Assembly: GCF_016859285.1 (NCBI RefSeq)
Contig: NC_053400.1
Location: 15,184,546-15,248,545, forward strand
DNA from: Xiphias gladius
Taxonomy: Eukaryota; Chordata; Actinopteri; Istiophoriformes; Xiphiidae
Direction: 5' to 3'
DNA length: 64,000 nt
The translations under genes and the position numbers were made by a program. Positions 12,357-39,177 of this stretch are shown piece by piece. Position 1 is the stretch's first letter; each line of letters starts with the position of its first letter. Under the pieces are notes generated by a model. It did not search any database. It had not been told where the DNA came from and was given only the letters and a program-made list of their open reading frames with translations.

Positions 12357-13974
12357 CACAGTGCATTCAGATAGTATTCAGACTTTCACTTCACTTTTTT
12401 CACATTTTGTTATGTTGAAGCCTTATTATAAAATCATTTAAATTCTTTTTTTTCCCCCTCATCAGTCAACACTTAATACCCCACAATGACAAAGCGAAAA
12501 CAGAATTTTAGAATTTTTTGCAAATTTATTAAAAAGCAAAAAACTGAAATATCACATTGACATAAGTATTCAGACCCTTTACTCAGTACTTAGTTGAAGC
12601 ACCTTCGGCAGTGATTACAGCCTTGAGTCTTCTTGGGTATGACACAAAGACCTTTGCCCACCTGGATTTGGGGATTTTCTGCCATTCTTCTCTGCAGATC
12701 CTCTCAAGCTCTGTCATGTTGGATGGGGCCTCTCAGTGTACAGCTATTTTCAGGTCTCTCCAGAGATCTGCAATTGGGCTCAGGTCAGGGTTCTTGCTGG
12801 GCCGCTCAAGGACATTCACAGAGTTGTCCCTAAGCCACTCCTGCATTGTCTTGGCTGTGTGCTTATGGTCACTGTCGTGTTGGAAAGTGAACCTTCGGCC
12901 CAGTCTGAGGTCCTGAATGCTCAGGTTTTCATTAAGGATATCTCTGACTTTGTTCAGCTTTCCCTCAACCCTGACCAGTCCCTGCTGCCAAAAAACACCC
13001 CCACAGCATGATGCTGCCACCACCATGCTTCACCATTGGGATGCTATTGGGCAGGTGATGAGCAGTGCCTGGTTTCCTCCAGACATGTCGCTTAGAATTG
13101 AGGTCAAAACAGTTCAATCTTGGTTTCATCAGATCAGAGAATCTTGTTCCTTACAGTCTGAGAGTCCTTTAGTTGCTTCTTTGCAAACTCCAAGAAGGCT
13201 TTCATGTGTCTTTCACTGAAGAGAATCTTCTGTCTGGCCACTGTGCCATAAAGCCTGGATCAGTGGAGTGCTGCAGTGATGGTTGTCCTTCTGGAAGTTT
13301 CTCTCATCTCCACACAGGATCTCTGGAGCTCAGCCAGAGTGACCATAGGGTTCTAAGTCACCTCTCTTACCAACGCCCTTCTCCCCTGAATTCCCGGTTT
13401 GGCCGGGCAGCCAGCTCTAAGAAGAGTCCTGGTTGTTCCAAACTTCCTTCATAACTTAAGAGTTATGGAGGCCACTGTGCTCTTGGGAACCTTCAGTGCA
13501 GCAGAAATTGTTCCTTTAGCCTTCACCAGATCTGTGCCTCACCACAATCCTCAGAGCTCTGCAGGCAGTTCCATGGTCCTCATGGCTTGCTCTAATATGC
13601 ATTGTCGGCTGTGAGACCTTACATAGACAGGTGTGTACCTTTCCAAAACATGTCAAATTAATTGAATTTACCACATGTTGAATCCAATCAAGATGTGGAA
13701 AGATTTCAAATATGATGAAGAGAAATGGGAGGGCACCTGAGCTAGGTTTCAAGTGTCACAAAGGGTCTGAATATTTATGTCAATGTGATACTTCAGTTTT
13801 TCCTTTTGAATAAATTTCCAAAAATTTTAAAATTCTCTTTTCGCTTTGTCATTACAGGGTATTGAGTGTAGACTGATGAGGGGAAAAATAATTTTAAATT
13901 AGTCTAGCATAAGACTGCAACATAACGAAATGTGAAGAAATGAAGGGGTCTGAATACTTTCTGAATGCACTGTA
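12357..13974 (-). mobile_element. Degenerate Tc1-like transposon, about 1.6 kb
   Basis: Long imperfect inverted repeats bound it. The left end reads CACAGTGCATTCAGATAGTA; the right end in reverse reads TACAGTGCATTCAGAAAGTA. Similarity extends about 150-200 bases inward on both sides, including inverted copies of a CCCACAATGACAAAGCGAAAA-like block. A minus-strand transposase remnant at 12733-13026 keeps FTFQHDSDHKHTAKTMQEW and a NPDLSPIADLWRDLK block. These correspond to the Tc1 FQQDNDPKHTAK and SPDLNPIENLWRELK catalytic motifs with several substitutions. More N-terminal remnants (WNNQDSS, ALRIVVRHRSGEG) appear in other frames toward 13750. It is a near full-length but dead copy. Confidence 0.9.
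12733..13026 (-). pseudogene. Tc1 transposase C-terminal remnant
   Basis: This is the largest surviving open segment of the transposase in the 12357-13974 element (about 97 codons). It covers the C-terminal half of the DDE catalytic domain. The Asn of the usual D-N-D-P-K-H motif is replaced (D-S-D-H-K-H), and the usual IEN of the third motif reads IAD, so the catalytic Glu is lost. Frameshifts separate it from the DNA-binding part, so no active enzyme can be made. Confidence 0.8.
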
Positions 13975-15478
13975 CATGCAACACAACTCAACTTAGGAAA
14001 AAAAACCCCACACTGTTTACTACTTTGATAAATCCAATTACTGTCCATCTACAGTTCTCCTCAAACAACTGATAACTTTCTTAATTTAGTTTGTGTTTGT
14101 TGATTTTTCCTGTGGTTCGGTGCCACCCTCTTCTATCTGCCATTTAGCTCCCCTCTTACACCACTGATTAAGAAGAAAAGTAGACTCAACAGTGGGACGT
14201 TGGCTTGTCAAGAGCTGGCAAGAAAAACCCTCTGAGGTTTGTCCAACAGGGAAGACTCTATGGGGCATCCTGGTGAGGCAGCAGGCTCATGTTTGCAACA
14301 TTAACCTCCTGTGCACAACAATGCACTTACAGATACGTGGGTTTGTACTGAGTCCAGCAGCTGGGTGTCTCCCGAAGTTTCCTGTCATTCTACATACTTA
14401 CTGTGTGCTGTGTATGGGCGGAGAAGACGGGAAACTTCCCTTTCAGTCCATCAACTACACATTATGTAATTACATAAAAGCAGTAGATTCTTCACAATTA
14501 TCATGATAAAAATGTAAAAAGATATTTCCAGCCAATGCCGAGGGGCTAAAAATATGAATGGTTTCATGAGAAACCACGAACCTTTGTTGCAAAGAGTTAA
14601 AGTACGACAATGAATTTATAAATTATTCATATTTCTAGAATTTTGAAATTGAAGCCAGTAAACCTGAGAAATGCTCAAGAACACTCAGCATCACAGTGTT
14701 CACTAAAGAAACACAAACTTTCCCACTGATGCAGCTCGAGATTTATGATCAAAGATATGAGGAACATTTTGTACAGACGCTCTTGACTTCTGGTGACATT
14801 TCGATCCTTTTTTTTATTGCCTTACCAAAAAAACAAGGAACCAAGGAATTTGTAAGAAATGGCAACGTTCATTCCTGCTTATAGGCAATAACACTGGGTT
14901 CAAAAAGTGTTGCTGAATTGGCATACAGACCACAACAAGAAGCACATCACTCCAAATTGAATACTTTTGACACAACAATATGTAGCTTTGTGAGGTGTAA
15001 TGCTGGATTCGAGCACTATCTGTGAACAGTAAGCTTGGGTAGTGGCTGAAATTTATGCTGCATAAGAATATCTGCTGTTTTTTTCACTTGGATAAGTTAC
15101 TTGGAAATTTCTGTGTTAAAAACCCCAGCGCTGCTCATTGCTATGCTCTTCGTCTGATTTTCGTTCCACCACAAACACAAGGCAAGTTCCCATTGTCTCA
15201 AGCCTGACTAATGAATGAACGAACGTGCAAACCTGGGAATTGCACTTTGAACACAACTCCCAAGGGGGAGTATTTGTCCATATTTGGAAGCCTTCCAACA
15301 TTGTTACATAACTTGGATGTGAAGGATCAGAAGCTATCGTTTCCAATTCACCTATCAGTTGCAAGGAGAAGAAACAAGATGAAAAGGTAATGTAGCAACA
15401 GGGAACCACTAAGGAACTGTTTATGATATTATTAGGAGTTTATGGCAAGGTCACTAGCACTGAAAGTGTCAGTAGCAG

Positions 15479-15790
15479 TCAATTAAGCACTTAGTCGATC
15501 AACAGGACATTAATCGCTAAAAATGTTTATAATGATAACTAATCGTATTAATAATTTATTATGAAATATTGTTAACATTCTCTGATTTCAGCTTCTCAAA
15601 TATGGAGAGTTGCTGTTTTTTTCTTTTTTATAAACATTGTATTTTGGATATTTTTGGTTTTTGGACTCTCGGTCAGATACAACTTAGCAATTTGAAGACA
15701 CGGATCAAGTTGGGTTCTGGGAACTCATAATGAGTTTTATTTTTTTTTAAACTTTCTGACATTTTATAGACTAAAGGATTAATTATTAAA
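15479..15790. repeat. Dispersed teleost repeat copy
   Basis: It has the internal order typical of this family as I remember it: GTCGATCAACAGGAC and TTAATCGCTAAAAATG near the start, then TCAGCTTCTCAAATATGGAG, TTTTTGGTTTTTGGACTCTC, and ACATTTTATAGACTAAAGGA with ATTAATTATT at the end. It has no coding capacity. The class (SINE or non-autonomous DNA element) cannot be decided by eye. Confidence 0.5.
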
Positions 15791-16439
15791 AATGTATTCT
15801 CATTATCTGCCTAAAAGGCACCAACACAACGAGTCACAAATGCAAGATTTTGAATTTCGTATAGCTTTAGAAGGATGTAGAGAAGCAGGCTTGGAGCTGA
15901 ACCAGTCACCAGGCATTGTTTAAAACCTTTAGATTTGGTTTTGAATTTGTTTCATGGGGCCTAGTGTCAGGAAATGTAGTAGAATCTACATTAATCCTTT
16001 ATGTAAGCCTTGAGTGCCTTTGAAAAGTTCATAACTACAGCTACAAAGTTTGTTTCATGACAGCATAGAGAAAGTACTAAATGCCTTGTCTCCTTCAAAG
16101 TGGGGGAGGATGAGATGGAAAAACAAGACTTTACCTGTGTAGCACCACCTTTGTTTAAACAAATTATATCTCCCACTGTGTAAAGACACCAGCCAGGTGC
16201 AGCCAATCATCCTGGCTCCATATTAATGCTGCCGACAACCTAACTCCAGAGAAAGTTGCTTATCATGGAGTGTCACTTTGACCCTCTTAACAACCACAAA
16301 TACAACCACACACGCACACACACGCAGACACAGCTATCAGCCTAATGGAAAAGTAAAAGGACTGCTCTGGTTGACTGGAGCAAAGCAAACACAGAGAGAC
16401 AGATAGGACAGAACAAGAGACAGGTGGAATACACACAGG

Positions 16440-16444
16440 ATCTT

Positions 16445-16475
<31 letters not shown>

Positions 16476-16498
16476 ACACGCACACACAAACACACAAC
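16440..16498. repeat. (CA)n microsatellite
   Basis: An interrupted CA tract in GALNT2 intron 1, flanked at 16297-16332 by further CA/CG-rich sequence. Confidence 0.85.
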
Positions 16499-17267
16499 CA
16501 AATCTAGAGGGGTTACATAGGCTGTGCACATAACCCCCCACACAGAGCACTTCATACGGACACACAGCAGGATACACTGGCCTACATTAGCTCGGGCAGG
16601 ACGCATAGACAGAGTTAGCACTAGCTGGATGTTCCCCAACACAAAAAAGTGATTGTGCGCTCTCTCTCTCCCTCACACACAACCACACAGACACAGAATA
16701 CAGATGTGTACACCAGCAATTTGTCTTACTCATGTGAGTGTACATGGGAACACCTGGAGGATATTTAACTTACATTTCACACAACATACTATTACATGTA
16801 CGGGCCTGGTATATTATGAATGGAATCCATACCTCCACATACATCAAGTCAATCTTACCAGCTATTATCATTATTACTCGTATTACTCCTATTATACTAC
16901 TACTAGTTCTGATGTTTTCAGTGTCCTGTAGTGTGACCATAAAGACCTACTAGTTTAACAAGCTGCTGTAAACCAACTACATGACACACACGAGAAAAAC
17001 CCCAGATGTACAGTGTAAACTGATGAATAATATGTTGTCAAGGAAATGAATTACACCCCATCCGGTTTATTACGTACACCTCCCTAAAACTAATACTGGC
17101 TAACACAACAGTCCTGCAATAAATCCTCCCTTCATGAAGTTTATAATGTTCAGTTTTTGTAGAAACTGTTTGTAGAGCTGTTGATTCAACTGTACGATCA
17201 TTTTGGCCGCTGCAGTTTGTGACGCTGTTGAATTAAATTGTGTTATACTGACAGGTATTACTAACTG

Positions 17268-17597
17268 GGCTGCCACAAATAATCATTTTCAGTATTGATT
17301 AATATGTCGGGTCAGTTCTCGATGAATCCCTTGGTCTATAAAATATCAGAAAATAAGGAAAAATGCTCATGGTTGTTTGCTCTAGTCCAAGGTTGCATCC
17401 TCATGTGTCATGTTTTGTCGGACCAACAGTACAAAGATATTCAAATTATTATGATTTAATAAAAGGAAAAGCACGTTTGAGAAGCTGAAGGAATCAAATG
17501 TTTGGCACTGTTGCTTGATAAATAGCTTTTCATAACAATTAACCAGTTATCATATCTTCTGTCAATCGACTAATGGATTAATTGTTTCAACTCTGGT
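17268..17597. repeat. Dispersed teleost repeat copy, opposite orientation
   Basis: It begins GGGCTGCCACAAATAATCAT, continues through GGTCTATAAAATATCAGAAA, and ends TTAATTGTTTCAACTC, the mirror of the copy at 15479-15790. It lies in GALNT2 intron 1. Confidence 0.6.
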
Positions 17598-18017
17598 TTT
17601 TAACATTTAGGCCACACTTATTGATATAAATGGGACAGGTAAAATATTAGAAAAATAAAACAGTTTTAACAAAAACTTAACATTATAAAGGAGGATTTAT
17701 TGCAGGGCTGTTGTATTACACTGCATTCGTTTTAGCTCAGTAAGCCTTATAAAGTTGCATCTGAATGTTTTCACACGGTCTGGAGACATCAGCAGACAGA
17801 AAATCTGGACATCACAGCAGTGAATTTAAACTTAATCTACGTTGCTCTCACAGCAGACAGAGAAAAAAAAAGACAAAAAAATGAACGGATGCCACCATTC
17901 ATCCTGACAGCATGGTGTATCAGTGACTTAACCCTGCGTCTATCTGCACACTTCCTGATCTCTGCTCATTACTGGGCAGCAGCAGCGGCTTGTGCTGACG
18001 TGCTCTATAGGCTATAC

Positions 18018-18078
18018 CCCCCCCACACACACACCACCACACACACACACACACACAGACAGACACACACACACCCCA
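18018..18078. repeat. (CA)n/C-rich microsatellite at edge of the GALNT2 CpG island
   Basis: Short C runs and CA repeats, about 470 bases downstream of the exon 1 donor in the direction of GALNT2 transcription. Confidence 0.8.
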
Positions 18079-18149
18079 CCCCCCGGCCCTGAGAGCCCGG
18101 CCAGAAGCCCAATATTGATAACAATCCCTCTGCATTCCTTCACCTTTAT

Positions 18150-18970
18150 TCTGCTCTCACATTCACCGGTGCCGCCAAGAGTAAGTGGCTGACAGGCGGC
18201 ACGGCGTGGACGTGCTCCGCTCCCACTGCCACGGGAAGGCAATCGCCGGCACAGCGGGAGGTCTGTGCACGCCGACCGGCCGGCCGGCCCCGCTACCCCG
18301 CTCCGCTTGTCCACGCTCATCTCCACCAAATCAATGCCTGCCCACTGATACTAGCAGGGCCCTTTATCGCGTTCCTCGCAGCATCGGTACAGCCGCAAAA
18401 CCGAGAGTCCCCGAAAAGAGTTAAGGAGGCATAACAGCGCCAAATCGCACCGCTCCATCTTCGCTTTGTCCTGGCAGAAAACGTCCACACAGACCCGGAG
18501 ACGGACCGTGTGGCCAGAAAAAGCAGTCGAGGAACAGGAAACCTACCTTTCGACTCAGCGCTGTCCCCGAGTAGAAGTAGTAGGCTATCCCCAGCACCCA
18601 AAGCACCGCAAAACATAACAATATCCTCGATTTCCTCCTCATGGCTGCCTCTTTTTTTTTCTGCCTGCCTTCCCGTTTGTATCGCGGCTCTCCTCCGCTC
18701 GGCTCTGGCTCTGGTTTGGTTGGGTTCGGTCTGGCTGTAGCGGCTCTTCCCGGCTCGGCTGTGTCCGTGCAGGGCGCTTCGCCGCGCGGCTTCTACGGGC
18801 TTCGTCAGTCGGTCAGTGGGAGCGGAGGGAGCAGGAAGCAGCCAGCCAACATCAGCGAGGTTAGAGGTCAAAGGCTAGCCGACTCTAATCCAATCAAACA
18901 CCGGCTCACGCAGCCCTGGAGGAGGGCCGGGGCTGGCTGCCAGTCGATCCGTGTCGAGCGGTTCCGTGCA
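18150..18970 (-). promoter_or_regulatory. GALNT2: CpG-rich GALNT2 promoter and 5' UTR region
   Basis: By eye this stretch is much richer in G+C and CpG than its surroundings, including a GCCGGCCGGCCGGCC run near 18275-18292 and many CG pairs around 18650-18960. It surrounds GALNT2 exon 1, whose 5' UTR must lie just right of 18642. I see no convincing TATA box, which fits a housekeeping-type CpG-island promoter. The transcription start is not determined. Confidence 0.7.
18547..18642 (-). CDS. GALNT2: Polypeptide N-acetylgalactosaminyltransferase 2, exon 1 only (partial)
   Basis: GALNT2 transfers GalNAc from UDP-GalNAc to Ser/Thr in the Golgi, which starts mucin-type O-glycosylation. Only the first coding exon is in the window: 32 codons, ATG at 18642-18640, ending in phase 0 at an AAG|GTAGGT donor. 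It encodes a short basic cytosolic tail (MRRKSR) and one type II signal anchor at about residues 7-26 ([20 protein letters not shown]). This is nearly identical to the start of human GALNT2. Reading past the donor gives unrelated sequence, which confirms the splice site. The next exon, expected to begin near EDWNEIDP, was not found in 1-18546, so intron 1 exceeds 18.5 kb. The exon lies in a CpG-rich region. GALNT2 points left, back to back with nothing visible, and follows URB2 on the same strand as in other vertebrates. Confidence 0.93.
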
Positions 18971-21900
18971 AAAGCCGAGTAGAGGGGGTGGGGGCAGACC
19001 CCGTAGGAAAAGATTGTTGTGAAATTTCAGTTATGTGGCTCTGAGAGGTGTGACAGAGGATCTGCGATCATCATGCTACGCTGTCTGCTGTGGAGCTGCA
19101 GGTGCTCCGAGGAGACACTAGGGGCGCCAGAGACAGTTTAAACCGGGTTAAATGGCAGAAAACAAAAGCTCCCTCCTTATTTTCTCTGGCTCTTCTGTGG
19201 CCTGACGTGAACCAACCTAGAAGACGCAGAGACACTACCTGAAAGGCTTGGGATCAGTTTCCTTTCCTTTTCCCTTTTCCGTCCTTCCTCTCCTGACCTA
19301 AATCCCAGTCCTGTGGTCAGGATGTTGAAGAGGCAACTTGTTCTGGTGAAAACCTCTGGGACAACGATAGAACTAAGTCTAGGACTTTGTCATTCTGTCT
19401 GTAACATAGTCTGATATGTTGTATTTTATACGCATGGTAAATATTAATAATTACAGTTGAAATGATTTGTCGAATAATCAATATTATCAATATATAGCTA
19501 TTTTGAAAATCAAATAATTCATTGAATCGTTGAATTTGCTACTTTTCTTTCTCTTATGTGGGAAATAAACTGAATATCCATTGCTGACCAAACGAGAGGT
19601 CCATTTAGTAGCTGCTCTGGAGCTCTCGATCAAATCACACCATCTTTGTCAGCAGAAGGAGTCATTATCATTATAGATGTTCACTTGTCCATTTCTCTCA
19701 GCACTTAAAGGACTCCTCACCTACACTGGCTTAAAAGTTGAGACTTAAAGTTAACTCTTGACGTTGGAAACAATAGTTGACAAAACAGTCTCACCACCTG
19801 GTCCATTTAGTACCTTTTGGTGTTCGACTGCAGACAAAACAAACGAGTTGATGATAGCACCCTCCGTTTTCATTATTTAAATGATTCATTAAGAAAATAA
19901 TCAGCAAATTAGTCAATAATGACATTAAATGTTAGTTTGCAGCCCTAAGTAAAATATAAAAACAAGCAATCGCACCATACAACAGTCAACATGTGATTCT
20001 CAGCCATGACAGCAGCACCTCTTCCCATACAGTGAATAAAAGTGGATCTGGGTCTTTTTATGCTGGTTCTCAGCATGTCAGCTGCATCGCACTTCTGCAC
20101 TCAGACCAGTCTGGATAGCACATGCTGGGTCCCAGATTGGTGGACAATTAGATGAGACTCCAGCTGAAACTTGAATTTAGATTTGTGCGCGTCTTTGACC
20201 TTGTATGGCAAACCAGAACAGACCTCAGACATATTTATTGGGGACTTGGGAAAATCTCTGAAACAGTATTTATAGAAGGCTACATGTGACAGCAACCTCT
20301 GAAAGGCAAGGTCCCTTCCAGTTGAATCTGTAACTATGAAGGTTAAGAAGGTGGTTGCTGCGGTGTAAATTTCGGCTCAGTTTCATTTCCAATAGTACTC
20401 TGGTTCTTCTTGGTCTTACTCTAAAAGCCAGAGAAATCACTCTTAGATCACTTATAGATAAGGTGTCTGATGAAGGAAACGTCCTGATCTGATTTAGCCT
20501 CATAATAATGGGATACCAAGTTATGAATTATGTTAAAGTTTCTGAGATAAGATAGAATACAATACAGTTTATGAGGTGGCTTGTCTTAATTATAAGGAAG
20601 AGAGAATAGTAATGAAAGTTATGGATTTTCTTCAAACTCCCTGAAAACATGATTTCAAAAAGTATTTCTCTGTAATACCAAATAGTCAAGACTAAATATG
20701 TAATCAAAGTTTGGGGGAAAAAAAAACTGTCAGATATTATTTATTACGAGTTTAATGCCACAAAAATTCAGCTAATCTGCTCCATTGGGGCTGTATGGGT
20801 GTAGTTCTATCAGATTTGATCGACATTTGCTTGGGACCTTGATTAAACAAAAAAAGATGGAATAAGCCAAACTGTCCGAACTCTGGCATAAAGTAGTGTG
20901 TTTATGTAGGACCTTACTGTTCACACTATTGCAGTTAATGGATCATCTTTTGAGAACCTTTAAATATTCAGTGAGACATTTTGGAGCAAGTCAACCTCTC
21001 ACTGTTAAACCTTTTGAAAGTACAGTTCAAATAGATTTTTCGCAGCTGGAACACCTTCGGCTAAACTAAAGGTCCAGTTCATGTTCAGCGTGCGTCAATC
21101 TTTTCATTTTAATGCTGACAAAATGTGATTTTTGACTGGAAAGCAAACGGCCCCGCAGCCCAAGTAAAAAAATGCCATCAATACACACTTTGTGCTGCTC
21201 CTCCAAAGCATGTCTGAGTGGTATTACACGCACGCACACACACACACTCTTATTCATTGCTGCTTCCACTACGGTGGTCTGAGGAGACACTCAGTGTGTT
21301 TATGTTACCTACAGTAGTGTTAAGACTATGGATGGATGGAAGTCAAACTGAAGTTGGAGAGAGAGGCGGAGCAGTAAGGAGCAGGGAAACAGATGTTGTG
21401 CAAATTTAGCCGCACAGAGCTAAAACAACTGTTATGAGGGTCTCAAATGACCCCTGCAGAGGATCAGTTTGGTTTTCAAGAATTCAACTCGTCTTCCAGA
21501 TATAGAGCAGTGGCCGTGAAACCTGCAGCCATCTTAACTTATGCAGGAGCTGGAAAGAGCTACTTTAAATGCAGTTAACGTGTGTTTCATTACGTAAACA
21601 TTATATAATAAGCACATAATCAAAGTAAAATTGTAGCCGGCTGTTTCTTTTAGATGAAAACAGAAGCATTGTAAAATTCAAATAAATGGCCATTCAAACA
21701 TTGGCCAAACTATTGGTAGGGGACATGTCAACATATGCCCTAGCGCTTAAGAACCGTTATTCACTGATATAATTTCCAAACGACAACAAATCCATACCGG
21801 ATTTTTTGCAGAAAAAAATAAAATAAAATAAAATAAAAAATCAATGAGAAAGTTTTGTCTGTAACTTTGTTAAAGATAATCTAAAAAAAATTGACAATAA

Positions 21901-23731
21901 ATAACAGTTAATATTACAGTGAAGATGGAGAAATGGCTCAAGTTGGAGAATTACAGCCAATTATAGAGGTAATGCAACCAAAAAATTACTAAGTCAAACT
22001 GGCAATTGTGTCTTTGATTAAAGTCTTTTTTTTAATTATTTTTGGTCAATTACGGTGTGTGGGTTTACAATCACTGTATAAATAAATAGCATACGGAAAA
22101 GGAAAGGCAGTTAGTATACTTAGCTGAGCAAAGAAAAAACTGCTGTAGTTGATAACATCACATGGTCTAAAGAAGCTGTCAGGCAGCAGGACCGAGACTT
22201 AAAGAATTAATTCGTATAAGTCTTAAAAACCCGTGAAGAAGTGGCAGTGAAATACAAACCCAGCCACTTTTTCAGTGCAGGTGTTTTAACATTAGCAGAA
22301 CAGGGAGGATTGTGTAAAACTGGCCTAGCTGAAAGAACTGCTGCCAAGAAAAAAGGTTCAAGTCTGAAATATTTCAGTGCAACCGTCAACTGTTCGTCAG
22401 ATTGAGAGCATGAACGCAGAGCATGTATGTTTCTAGCTGTCATGTCGTTTTACACCAGTGCGAGCAAAGTTATGTCGCAGACCTTCAGAGACACATCACA
22501 GCAGCGTTATAGTTAGTCTTTCTGTACTTAAATTAATATTGCATAGACTGTAGTTTGTGGATGCTTTTCCTATACACTGTATCTTAGCTGCAGTGCCTCC
22601 ACTGAGCATTTCTCTCTCGGACAGAGATTTCTACATAATAGACAGCTTTGTATCACTGCATCGTACACCCCAAGGATGTACAACGATTCGTCTGAGCAGT
22701 GTCGCTGTGCATGTTACTTAAGAAGTGGCATCAAAACATATCACGCAGAACACTTCCGTGTACTAGCTCAGCGACAAATGGGCAGCTATTCTGCAAAACC
22801 TGACGACTAGTAATCATTAATCCTAGAAACCACCATTTGCTGCAGAAATGATCTGCCAAAGAGGTGTAATAAAGGTCAACCCAGACTAAAGACCTCACCT
22901 GCTCAGTTTTAAAGAGTTCAGTCCTGTACAGCTTTTAAGAGACAAATGGGAGGTGGAAAAGTGAAACCGAAGGGAAGATGTGATCAAGCCATTTCCTGTC
23001 TGATCCTCCACTGTACTCAACCAAATAAAGGCAAAAAAAAGCAACAAAAAAAATTATATACATACATTACATATGAGAACAACACTGTGCGTAAAAATGA
23101 CACAATTAAACAGGCTTGAGACTGCATTGTATTTAAATTTATCTATGTTAAATGATTAAGTTTTGATAAAAAAACAAAATAATATAGAAAAAGAAAGTAC
23201 AATTCACACATATATCCATATTTCCTTTAGCAATTCAGTAAAATGCTAATCATATCTCATTGAAACCAGTTTCTTTAAATTATAATATAAACACAACACT
23301 TTACACGTCATTTGTCATGGTTGCGGCAAGAGGATACACTGCAACTTCAGTGACCAGCTCCCGTATTAATTCCAACACTGTGTGAATGGTTAACAGTCAC
23401 TGTTGCTCCAGTCAGTCATGTGCTGCACGTTTATGGTAAAGGGTGTAACCACAGTTACAGAAAGCTTTGTGTTTCTCTACCCTTTAGCAGACAACCAATA
23501 TTAACCAGTTATATAAGGCATTACAATTTGGTTCTTATTGCCTGTGGGTCTGCGTTCAATCCTCTAGAAATCTACTGTGAGCTGTTTTCACTGTTTATCT
23601 CCTTGGATATCCACAAGCTGGTGTTTCTCGTTCAAAAGCAGAAATTTCACATAACCATAGTATTTCCATCGCAAGAAAATGTATTCTAATTCAATTAAAT
23701 TGGAACCTAAACTGAGGGTCACCGTGACAGT
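18971..23731. other. Interval between GALNT2 promoter and URB2 stop codon
   Basis: No gene is supported here. The stretch is AT-rich and contains the dispersed repeat at 19452-19948 and an (AAAAT)n tract near 21808-21838. The right-hand part should be the URB2 3' UTR, transcribed leftward from 23731. I did not find a clear minus-strand AATAAA within about 0.7 kb of the stop, so the UTR end is undetermined. Confidence 0.6.
19452..19948. repeat. Dispersed teleost repeat copy, about 0.5 kb
   Basis: It starts TTACAGTTGAAATGATTTGT and ends AATGTTAGTTTGCAGCCCTA, with AATAATCAGCAAATTAGTCA just before the end. It is the longest copy of the family in the window and lies upstream of the GALNT2 promoter. 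Confidence 0.6.
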
Positions 23732-38099
<14,368 letters not shown>

Positions 38100-38521
38100 T
38101 CAGAGATTTTAGACCGTATTGTAGGTACAGTAAATCCAGATCTTATGCTGCTACTATTGGTGAGCCCCACTCATCACATAACCACTTTTAGCGGACATCC
38201 ATTTTCAGCAAGAAATTAGCCACATTTAAAAAGTTCAGCACAGTCTTATGCGTGTGTGATGGTCAACGATTTTTTTCATATTTGAGAGTTCCTGTGTAAA
38301 AGCCGACTTTCTGTCTGTTTGACTCTCACAATATACACGATTTTAACAGACTGTCCTACTTTAAAGCTCGCGAGCTAGATAGCATGCTCTAGCTAACGTA
38401 AAAATTAGCTAATACTTGGGCTGTTACTCGTTTGCACTAGAGCAAACCATCCCTGAGCTTCGACTCTGCTTGTTCAATAACATTTATATGCAATTGTGTA
38501 AATTTATTCAATGAGACTTAC

Positions 38522-38650
38522 AACTCTTCAGCCTGCACGTGTCTCCTGTTTTCGGATTTGGACGAACTTTCAACTTTCACCCTGTCAGCCAGCCCGAAGC
38601 AATCGAGAGTCGATCGATATTATCGGCCAAGGGTTGGCTCTGATATTCGC
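38522..38650 (-). other. URB2: Possible URB2 5' non-coding exon
   Basis: Read on the minus strand, a good donor (GTT|GTAAGTC) ends at 38522. It could splice to the acceptor before 38081 (TCTCCACAG|GCCTG), which lies 30 nt upstream of the URB2 start codon. That acceptor just before the ATG implies at least one upstream non-coding exon. The 5' limit given is a guess. Confidence 0.4.
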
Positions 38651-39133
38651 TCCTCACAGACCCTCGCAGAATTCATATTTAAAGGAAGATTTTCACGTGA
38701 TAGTAAATTTATTTAATTTCAAAATTAGACAAAAACATAGGAAATTGTGTTTGTATGAACTAAATAAAAACAACTTTAGCCCTTTGTTCTTTGCGTACAA
38801 ATTCAATGATGCATAATGTTTTGGAAACGCATTCACAAACATTCAAGGCTGGGTATTGCCGCCCTGGGTTTGCTTGGTTACGCCTGGGAAAGTTAGCCAG
38901 TGTGATCAGCCATTGACTTCCCTCGTTGAGGAGTAGTAGTCGTGTGTACCTGCGAGCCTCACCAGGGTCACCTTTACTCTTATTGCCCTTTCAGCGTCTT
39001 AACTGGAACGTTTGGTTTATTTCTGGGAGTGATTTTGGTGTTGCTTGGGTTTCCACTTCACCGGCCTGCCTGCCAAATATTGAGTATCGGGCGGCAGATG
39101 ACAGTGACAGGCAGGGTGTTGGTAGCTGGTCGG

Positions 39134-39177
39134 TGATAAGAGATAACTTGGTATAGGCGGCTGTCAGGCGCAGATAA
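39134..39177 (+). promoter_or_regulatory. ABCB10: Three WGATAR motifs upstream of ABCB10
   Basis: TGATAA at 39134-39139, AGATAA at 39141-39146 and AGATAA at 39172-39177 match the GATA-factor consensus WGATAR. They lie about 245-290 bases before the ABCB10 ATG. Mammalian ABCB10 (ABC-me) is known to be induced by GATA-1 in erythroid cells, which makes these plausible sites. Binding here is inference. Confidence 0.5.

Larger units (their letters stand above)
1..18546 (-). other. GALNT2: GALNT2 intron 1 (partial), no coding exon seen
   Basis: All sequence left of the GALNT2 exon 1 donor is transcribed intron of GALNT2 if the gene continues beyond the window. It is AT-rich and holds two decayed Tc1-like elements (3860-4752 and 12357-13974), copies of a dispersed teleost repeat, many CA/GT tracts, homopolymers and an assembly gap. 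The short ORFs here are low-complexity or chance frames. I saw no GALNT2 exon, tRNA or other gene in it. Confidence 0.75.

Noticed and set aside
12611-13614. Several plus-strand ORFs of 66-101 codons
   Set aside because: They are antisense shadows of the Tc1 transposase, which runs on the minus strand.
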